This document shows positions 56,265 through 64,000 of a DNA stretch of 64,000 bases, one piece after another. The notes beneath the pieces were generated by a model. The model had not been told where the DNA came from, searched no databases, and worked only from the letters and a program-made list of their open reading frames with translations. Source of the DNA: Locusta migratoria (Eukaryota; Arthropoda; Insecta; Orthoptera; Acrididae); contig CM048745.1 of NCBI GenBank assembly GCA_026315105.1, forward strand, positions 543,216,758 through 543,280,757, given 5' to 3'. Within the stretch, counting starts at the first letter, position 1. Each line of letters starts with the position of its first letter. The position numbers and the translations under genes are program-made.

Positions 56265-56800
56265 TCAGCGTTCAGTCTGAAGCATAGTACCTCTAATAAA
56301 ATTCCTCCATGATCCCCTATTCAATGCTAACAGTAATGCCTCGTCTGATGTTACGCCTTTTACTTCAAAATCATTCTGCACCGAATCTAAGTACTTTCTT
56401 CTTGGTCTACCTCGACTCCTCTTACCCTCCGTTGCCGAGCTCATGAGTCTCTTAGGTAACTTTGTTTCTCCCATTCGTGTAACCTGACCCCACCATCTTT
56501 GTCTGTTCGCTCTAACTGTTTCAGCTGTGGTGTTCATTCTCAGTTTTTCTTTGATTTCCTCATTATGGACACCCTCCTGCCATTGTTCCCATCTATTAGT
56601 GCCTGCAATCATTCTTGCTACTTTCATATCTGTAACCTGTACCTTATGAATAAGGTAACCTGTATCCACCCAACGTTCACTCCCATACAACAAAGTTGGT
56701 CGAAAGATAGACACAAAAACAATTCAAATACGTTCCTTTGTAGCTTTGAAGTTACGCATTTTAATATAATGTATATCATTCTTACCTGTTAGCCCTTTCC
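56265..56800 (-). pseudogene. LINE ORF2 C-terminus
   Basis: Minus strand: RPTLLYGSERW, KVARMIAGTNRWE, NRQRWWGQVTRMGETKLPKR and RGRPRRKYLDSVQNDFEVKG are the post-RT C-terminal pattern of RTE/Jockey-type LINEs, different from the family at 42 and 48 kb. Open for about 149 codons and ends with a stop near 56265. Its 3' end is only 240 bp upstream of the amylase TATA box. Confidence 0.85.
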
Positions 56801-56929
56801 ATTCGATTACTTTTTGTCCTAGACTGCTACTGCACTCGTAATATCTGCACTGGAAATAACCTCTATTGAATGTGACGAAACTATGCCAAAGCGAAGTATA
56901 AACCAAACAGTAAAAACGATGCGCATAAT

Positions 56930-57265
56930 GAAATTTTCACTCTGCAACGAGGGTATTTCAAAATTCTTGGCATATTAAAACGTGTGCCATGCAGTTTCTA
57001 ATCAGAACACACTCCCCTACAGAGTGAAAATTTAATTCTGGAAAAATCACCCAACCATGTCTCCACGTTATTTCTTCTCTTAGAAGTGCCATCGTGCTAA
57101 GTGTGCAGGAGAACGTTTGTGGAGTGTGGAAGCTAGGAGACTAGGTACTAGCAGAATTAAAGCTTTGAGAAGTGGCTCAGCTAGCTCAGATGGTACAGCC
57201 TTGCAGCCGAAGGTTGTGGGTTCGAAAGTCGGTCTGGCACACTGTTTTAATCTACCAGGAGGTTC
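56930..57265. repeat. tRNA-headed repeat (relative of 28636-28975)
   Basis: Plus-strand tRNA-like unit at 57170-57245: GCTCAGCTAGCTCAGATGG (box A) and GTGGGTTCGAAAGTC (box B), followed by GGCACACTGTTTTAATCTAC. An inverted partner at 56935-56990 (TTTCACTCTGC ... AAAACGTGTGCC) and CAGAGTGAAAATTTAATTC at 57021-57039 give the same outer parts as the element at 28.6 kb. Confidence 0.65.
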
Positions 57266-57269
57266 CAAA

Positions 57270-58043
57270 TTATACGTTTAAGAGAGAACATATTTATGAT
57301 GGAGGACGAGTTTTTTCATTAATATTATCACTGATTTGATGCGGTCAGTCGTGATGTACTCTCTAATGTAATACTCTCAGTCTCAGAAAGGTACTTGCAT
57401 GCAATTTCCTCAGTTATTTGTTCCATAAATTCCACTCTCTAGCTTCTCTAATACTTTTTTCACCTTTCCTCACACACCATATTTTGGCATCTTAACGCTC
57501 TTCCTAACCATCTCTCTCTTCTTTTTAATTCCTTCCTCCTCTTTCGGACTCTGGATTGTACCTTCTTAAGCCCGCCTAATTTACAATGTATTCTTATAGC
57601 ATCATATCTCGAATACTAATATTCTCTTACTGTTCACATTACAGCACACGATTGGTTGCCATGTAATGCTCTGTTATGCGTTCTCAGAAAAGTGTTCTTG
57701 TAATTGAGACCAATATTTTACACCAGTAGACTTATTTTGGCAGGAATGCCTTCTTCACCTCGCTACTCTTCGTTTCATTTTCCTACTTCTTCCGCTCAAG
57801 CATTAGTTTGCACCTGGTCAGAAGGATTCTTACATTATCTGTCAATTCTTACTATGATAATTCCAATTAAACTAACTGAGAAGTCTCACTTTGCATTGAT
57901 TCAGCTTGAAATTTTTTTAATAAGATGAAATTTTTCTTAAAAATGTTCATTTCTCATCCACACTGGCTGTAGCAACGCCTATTCATTTAAATCTCAGAAG
58001 ATAAATTAAATTTTTGTACAGACGGATTTAAAAATACTTTAAT
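57270..58043. other. Non-coding, nothing recognised
   Basis: AT-rich and pyrimidine-rich DNA upstream of amylase; no gene. Confidence 0.5.
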
Positions 58044-58054
58044 AATGATTTATA

Positions 58055-58253
58055 AAAATGTTCAAATGCTTGTTAAGCTTATGGGACTTAACTACGGGGT
58101 CAGCAGTCCCTAAACTTACAAACTACTTATCAACTACCTGATACTAAGGACGGCACAAATATCCATGCCCGAGGGGGGATTCGAACCCCCGACCGTAGTG
58201 GCCCTGCAGACCGTGACTGGCGCGCCGCAGTCCCTTCGGCCACCGCGGCCGGC
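58055..58253 (-). repeat. SINE, main family, with 11-bp target duplication
   Basis: AATGATTTATA at 58044-58054 and 58254-58264 are identical. Box B intact. Confidence 0.93.
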
Positions 58254-58264
58254 AATGATTTATA

Positions 58265-59010
58265 TACAAACTGTTTGTTTCACTAATTCACACCATTGCT
58301 CTTCAATTACCGAAATTTATGAAACATGTATTTCTTTAATTTTCTCACCTTGAAACAACTGCCGATTGTTGTAGTTCTATCTGCAAAAATGACATAATAG
58401 CGAAAAACTTATCCCAATGATCTCCCCCTTAGAGGTTGTAATTCTAACAAAGTCGTATTAAACAATACCTAAAGTATAAGATCAATATCCCCACTAATTT
58501 TCAAGTTTATACATCATTAGCAATAATTTTCAACCTCCATTGTAGCTGAAATTCCAAGAACCCTGAAACAACTCGTTTGATTACTTCTAAGCATGATTTC
58601 GTAGTGAAATATTTAAGTAAAAACTTTCATCGTCTATCATAGCCATAGGGGTATAATTCAAAAAACCGCTTGTTTATTTATTTCTCATCAAGGGAGTATG
58701 ATTCATTATAAACTAAAATTCCAAAATTTATGAATCCTTTTTAATCGCATTGGAATTTACATTCGTTGCTACTGGGCAATCAATTCAGTCTACAGGGAGA
58801 GTTGAAAATTTGTGTCCAAACAGCATTCAAAACTGGGTCTCCTGCTTATTATGCAGGTAAGCTGACTTCTACACCTCTCGGAAACACTGAGCACTACAAC
58901 TGTACGAACTACTCTAACACACCTGCCCATCAGACACAGATCTTCAACTTAACCACTCTACTAAAGTACTTTCACTGCAGATTTTCAGTTATTCCTCGTG
59001 TGCATCTGCA
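58265..59010. other. Non-coding, nothing recognised
   Basis: AT-rich DNA between two SINEs. Confidence 0.5.
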
Positions 59011-59011
59011 C

Positions 59012-59212
59012 AGCCGCGGCGGATTATCCGTGCGTACTGGTGCGCCGTGCTGCGGTGCGCGCGCCCTTTGCCGTCGGGGATTCGAGTCCCCCCTCGGGCG
59101 TGGGTGTTTGTGTTGTCCTTAGGTTAGTTTACCTTAGTTTAAGTAGTTTGTAAGCTACGGACTGATGATAAAGCAATTGAATGATTTAGAAACATTTGAA
59201 CATTTTTTTTTT
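59012..59212 (+). repeat. SINE with divergent tRNA head
   Basis: Head CAGCCGCGGCGGATTATCCG with box B GGGGATTCGAGTCCCCCC, CCTTAGGTTAGTTTACC spacer, core GTAGTTTGTAAGCTACGGAC and 3' end AAACATTTGAACATTTTT. Flanks ATCTGCACA and ATCTACACT may be a worn target duplication. Confidence 0.82.
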
Positions 59213-59548
59213 AAATCTACACTGAGGTACAGATCATTGACCGTCTCAATCTTAATTAAAAGTCACTTAAGACATAACACCCTTTTCATTTCGTGAATTG
59301 TTGCACGTACCGAAACGCAACGAGTGTTACAAGCATTGAGAGGACTCAATAGGAACCAGGCCACAGTTCAGATCTAGGACAGCCTGTAATGAGCAACCCT
59401 TGAGAAAGGGTCCGTAATGCTCTACACTGGTTTTTATGAATGTCTGCTTGCTTGTTGTCTGGGGCATTGAAAAACTAGTACTTCTATGTGGCCACCTGCA
59501 AATCCGATAGCTGTATTCCTAAGACCACATCTGTCAGGGATAATACAA
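59213..59548. other. Non-coding, nothing recognised
   Basis: Unremarkable DNA between two SINEs. Confidence 0.45.
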
Positions 59549-59748
59549 TGCCGGCCGCGGTGGCCGAGGGGACTGAGGCGCTCTAGTCACGGTCTGCACG
59601 GTCACAACGGTCGGGGGTTCGAATCCCCCCTCGGGCATGGATATTTGTGCCGTCCTTAGGATAAGCTAGTTGATAAGTAGTTTGTAAGTTTAGGGACTGA
59701 TGACCCCGTAGTTAAGTCCCATAAGCTGTACAAACACATTTCATTTCA
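59549..59748 (+). repeat. SINE, main family, with 10-bp target duplication
   Basis: GATAATACAA at 59539-59548 and 59749-59758 identical. Head GCCGGCCGCGGTGGCCGAGG and box B intact. Confidence 0.93.
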
Positions 59749-60019
59749 GATAATACAACATAGAAATATCTAAGCAATAGTAAGTACAGATAGATCCTCA
59801 TTGAGGCTTTGTATCCCATCTAATGATAGTCGTGGTTGACTTCCCATTTTCGATAGACCAACGACGAGAATTTTTCACGGCTTTTCATAGCTTCGTGAAC
59901 GAGGAAGAAATCAGTGTCTCTGAAATATTCCGACCGTTGATGTTGTTATTGTTTCATTTTTTTCCCTTAATGTTGTTTACATATTTTTTTATTTTACTGG
60001 CGTAATGGACAAAATTACT

Positions 60020-60168
60020 ATCGTCGGACAATAGACTTACACTCTACTTCAAGTTATTTATGCTAAGGACAACACTCATGCCGGGATAGGACTCGAACCT
60101 CCACCGAGAGTGGTTGCGCAATTTCTGAGATGGCGCCTCAGTGCGCGCGGCCATTCTCCCGTTGGTTC
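60020..60168 (-). repeat. Decayed SINE, minus strand
   Basis: CTAAGGACAACACTCATGCC, box B AGGTTCGAGTCCTATCCC on the minus strand, and a GGCGCCTCAGTGCGCGCGGC head remain; the 3' core is very worn. Confidence 0.6.
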
Positions 60169-60411
60169 CAGAGAATTAATAACTACACTAAAAAAAGTCT
60201 GGGTTGATTCCTTTTTAAATGCAGTACAGCTTTCAATAATCATTACTTCATATGATTTAATTACGCGCAATTAATATTCCGCGGTATTTTCTTCGAGGAG
60301 GTCTTGTTCCGAAGGAAAACATGGGGCTAACGTATGAGGACAGACAGTGAAGAAGCCAATGAAATGAATTAACGTAATTTCCACGTAGTGTTGAATGATC
60401 ATCGGTGACCT

Positions 60412-60700
60412 ACAAAAATGTGTGGTTGGACCGGGATTCGAAGCCCGATCTCCTACTTAGCAGGCTGCTCTGCTAATCACTTTCCCCACACTGGCACCGT
60501 GCTTTCACACAACGCTACGGGCTATAGTGGCGAACGTCCTGGCTGTATCATGCTCCCATTTGTCGCAACTTTCCGGTTTTATGTCTCCCTACCACTCGCA
60601 GCCACCTTGTCTGGAGTCTGTTGGGATATGGACGCCGAGTATACCATGCTCACGCGTGCGGTTCCTGTAGGGAGATGCTTGTCCATGGCAGTCTGGTCGA
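60412..60700 (-). repeat. tRNA-like repeat, minus strand
   Basis: Minus strand tRNA-like unit at 60420-60495: AGTGTGGGGAAAGTGATTAG and CGGGCTTCGAATCCCGGTCC (box B). The adjoining 200 bp appear to belong to the same repeat. Not a functional tRNA: box A and stems are worn. Confidence 0.5.
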
Positions 60701-63385
60701 GCTTATCGAGTTTACTTGAGTAACTCGGGAGTCCAATTTTTTGTTGACGGGAGTGCACTCGTAATCTTCTGATAATTAATTTTTTTCTGGTAAAACTTCC
60801 AAGAATAAATTAAATTCATCCCAATCCCTCGGATCAGACCAAGGTTTTCGGGAGATTTTCCTTGGTTGTAAGGTGTAGGACGGAACTGGTAAGATCCTCC
60901 CACTTACTCACAATTGCGTTACCCCTTTGCCTCACTATCAGCTTCTTTGATAATGTGTTGAAGAGAACAGCGACTCGTTATGAAGCAGATCTCAAACAGC
61001 CCTCTGCACTGGGAATGGAGTATGAAGACTAAAGTTTTGTGGGGCAGGTACGACTGCACAGAAACCATACTATACAGAACTAAAGCCTTGAAACGAGGGG
61101 CATCTTCACTTACACAAGAACATTGCGAAGAGATATTCCCATGAGAGGCAAAGCTCGCGCTCCAGACCTGGTCCTGCGCAAATTATTCACCTTGAACAAT
61201 GTAATATATTTGGTATAACTTCGTCGTTTTATTTTTGCTTTGAACTGAGCTATAGAATTATGACAAAAAATAACAGCCAAGATCGTTTATTCTTTATCTA
61301 CTAGATGACCGTGTGATATTACAGATACAGGGGGAAGCTGATTGTTTCCGTGTGAAAGTCGGGGTTTGCCAGGCTGTTGGGTTCCCCAGCTGGCCAGCTA
61401 ACAGTTTGGACCTAGTTAATGGTATACACAAGTAGTCAGGGTTTCCCTAATGTGCTCGGAAACAGGAAGCGACTGTCTTGAATGAGCGAGGGCGGCTAAC
61501 CCAGATTGCAAGTGAAATACGATACATCCACATTATCCTAAAAATCCGTATAAAATCAGGGAATGATCATGCGACAATTATAATTATATGAATGGATTCA
61601 GGAGACTTGGAAGAATCAAACGCCGTAATTACAATTTAAATATCCCTTACACATAAAAAGCCGATAAATTTCAGTACTATAATAATAATATTATAATAGT
61701 TATATTTACAGTTATTGATACGTAATGTTTATCAGTAACAATTTAAGAAGCAAATGGGCAGTTTTTACCACGCTACCCATCTTAAAAGACGTACCACGTT
61801 ATTTCCGCATTCTTTCAATAAACTTTGTTTTACTCTTTTGTTCGTTGAGGTAATAATATTCTTGCGTCAGAACATAGATTCCACCACAGAAACACAAAAC
61901 ATGAACCCAGGAAAGTGCATTACATTTATGTATGTATTTTATTATATTTAATATTATTCTTAGTAACGTGCGGATTTTATGTTGTACACTGCCACTTAAA
62001 TATTTCATGGCCGACTAAAATAGTAGATACGCAAAAGATAATTTATATGTAAACAATTATAAGTATTTGTGGACAAGAACTGAATATATTTGTATAAAAA
62101 GCCATGATAAATTAACTATTAATTGTGTAGCTATATTTCGATGGCGGCAGTATAGTTGAAGAGTGAGACGCCATGTTTAATGGCTATCTCAGCAAAGAGC
62201 TTCAGTTTCAATGGTTTTTTAATATTGTTAAATATATATATATATGTTTGTTAAATGTAAAAAACATTTGGAAAGGAGGTGGTCAAAGCATTTAATTCTT
62301 CGATATTCAAATGTATAATACTTTGGAATGGAAATTGTATTTTAAAGATGAGGCGTTAGGTTGCGTGGAAGGATACAATTTTGAGAGCAGGGGGAGCACG
62401 CTCTCGAACGCTTGGGAAGGGACTCGTAACTTGGATGTGGTGGTGAAAGGTTGTGACGCTGGGCGGTCTGAAGCCGCGTTACGAATGTGTGATTTGAAGA
62501 GATAGGCATGAGACTGCAAAACTGTGTCTGCTTGAAAAGTGATAAACTATGCACGGTAGTAGGGCTGTGGAACTGTGATAATTCAGCAATCGTGTACTCG
62601 TGTGATGTCAAACTGTGTTTTATAACAAATACTTTTATCGAGGATTAACTTTAAACTGCGAAGTTCGATGGACTACTGTAACTTTGAGTGATAATTTGGA
62701 ACTTTAACTCTCGAGTGCGTGTGATACTTATTGTGCATCTCATGAACAATAGTTGGGGAAATATTTACTTATTTACCAATGTATAACGTAGGAACACCTC
62801 CGCATTTTATGTCTAATTAGTGTAATAAACTCCATTTATAAATAATTACTTCGTGAGTGAATCACTTCTTTATCTTAGAATCCATTTTGCTGGTCATTCA
62901 GAGGTTTAATTTATGTGTGTTAAATATATTTTTTACGTCATCATATGCAGATTGATAGACTGTCTAAACTACAGATTAATTATTGATCTTGTTTAAATAG
63001 ATTGGGTAGCTGTTTAGGGCTTAGAAGCTGACATACATAACTCACCCCTATGAACAGAGACAACGATCCATAAACTTTTACTACCCTGAGTTATGTAATG
63101 CCCAATTCTTATTGGTGAGTACTGATAGGAAGTTCGCAACCGTAAGTGCAGGTTATACTGCCGTGATCGGATATGTCTTTAACTTACCGCATATCACAAT
63201 ATAAATGAAGTTTTTGCCTGCACTACCACAGACACATAATAGGAAACCTAACATTTTGACATGCCAATGAGCGTGTCGTATGTTAAAGACAGATCCGATG
63301 TTGGCAAAATATTTTGCCGAAACCGTTCTAAAAACAAAAAAAGTAGCGCTCTTGATTGTTGTTTTATATAGTAATATAACTCATA
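60700..63385. other. Non-coding, nothing firmly recognised
   Basis: 2.7 kb of mostly AT-rich DNA. 61274-61315 (ACAGCCAAGATCGTTTATTC) is a short relic of the 45884-46587 foldback arm; a short (TA)n lies at 62235-62245. Open frames at 62307-62611 are unsupported. Confidence 0.5.
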
Positions 63386-63387
63386 TT

Positions 63388-63552
63388 TAAGAGTGTCGTC
63401 GAGTGTCGTGCCACGGATTGCGCAGCCGTTCCCACCAGAGGTTCGAATCCTCACTCGTCCATGATGGCGTGTGTGTGTTTTGTCCTTAGTGTAAGTTAAT
63501 TTGTAAGCATAGGGACCGATGACATGATCCCTTCGGTTTACAAACATTTGAG
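63388..63552 (+). repeat. SINE with divergent head
   Basis: Head with GTCGTCGAGTGTCGTGCC, box B AGAGGTTCGAATCCTC, spacer TTTTGTCCTTAGTGTAAG, core GTAAGCATAGGGACCGATGA and 3' end ACAAACATTTGAGC. The head is shortened. Confidence 0.75.
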
Positions 63553-64000
63553 CAAGAACCATCCACATCCAGTTTTTTCCCGCCTGCTGTAACTGTAATC
63601 GGTATCACGATAGCTGTCTGCAAGCGATTTAAAAGTCATCGATATTGGTAATAATAGTGTTAATTGTAATCTGTAATATAAATCATAAAATATCACATTC
63701 ACTTTCTCCACAATTATTTTCTTTCTCTTCAATGTTATTAGTACGTGTATCTCTAAAACTAAGCAAACAAATTATTTTGCCTTAATGATCCTTTATACCG
63801 TTGGCCATGAAGGCATATTCGCGTCTTTCTGGCACATAGTCACAGATACAAAATGAATACCACCTAGTGGAAAGACTCTTATCTCTGTCCTGGGACGAAA
63901 AATCTGGGAAGGAATAAAGTTTGCTATTGGTCTTTTACGATAAGAAAAACGGGAAATTATGAAACGTGGATTCGTCCAAAAGAACCATGAAGTTAATCAC
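63553..64000. other. Non-coding, nothing recognised
   Basis: Right edge of the window; no gene or repeat named. Confidence 0.45.

Noticed and set aside
23558..63460. Functional tRNA genes
   Set aside because: The many GGTTCGAATCC box B matches belong to SINEs or tRNA-headed repeats; none gives a full cloverleaf with sound stems in all arms.

Overview
The window is nuclear DNA of a large-genome insect, most likely an orthopteran of the locust/grasshopper type (Schistocerca-like). The evidence is an insect-type alpha-amylase gene stretched over about 24.7 kb by repeat-filled introns, an esterase-type last exon, and dense tRNA-derived SINEs, non-LTR retrotransposon remnants, Penelope-like, piggyBac, mariner and foldback elements. 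The genus is an inference from the repeat families.

Layout. 1-5.4 kb: repeat-rich DNA with the last coding exon (3920-4070, +) of a carboxylesterase-family gene whose other exons lie to the left, probably outside the window. 5.4-8.95 kb: a diverged repeat pair, then the 3' end of a LINE whose RNase H domain is split by a 1.5-kb insertion. 9-14.2 kb: mostly AT-rich DNA with nothing recognised. 14.2-15.9 kb: a decayed piggyBac-type element with TTAA flanks. 16.6-17.5 kb: the 3' part of a Penelope-like element with a GIY-YIG-type C-terminus and a hammerhead-like motif. 17.7-22.45 kb: 21 nearly identical copies of a 227-bp tandem repeat. 23-30 kb: SINE clusters, an 8-bp-TSD MITE, a second piggyBac remnant and a tRNA-headed inverted repeat. 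30.5-30.9 kb: a foldback element with one hammerhead core per arm.

31.3-56.0 kb, minus strand: a complete alpha-amylase gene with ten coding exons. They join to exactly 1500 nt (499 codons plus stop), and all nine introns have GT-AG ends and compatible phases. The protein has a signal peptide, the Asp/Glu/Asp catalytic triad and the Arg/Asn/Arg set expected of a chloride-dependent animal amylase. A TATA box lies just upstream, and AATAAA overlaps the stop codon. The introns hold most of the repeats in this half. 56-64 kb, upstream of the gene: a LINE C-terminus, SINEs and AT-rich DNA with no recognised gene.

The two host genes would be a secreted starch-digesting enzyme and an esterase. There is no sign that they work together. 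The most unusual material is non-coding: foldback and Penelope-related repeats that carry hammerhead-ribozyme cores, inverted repeats with tRNA-like heads, and the homogeneous 227-bp array with a variant recurring exactly eight units apart.
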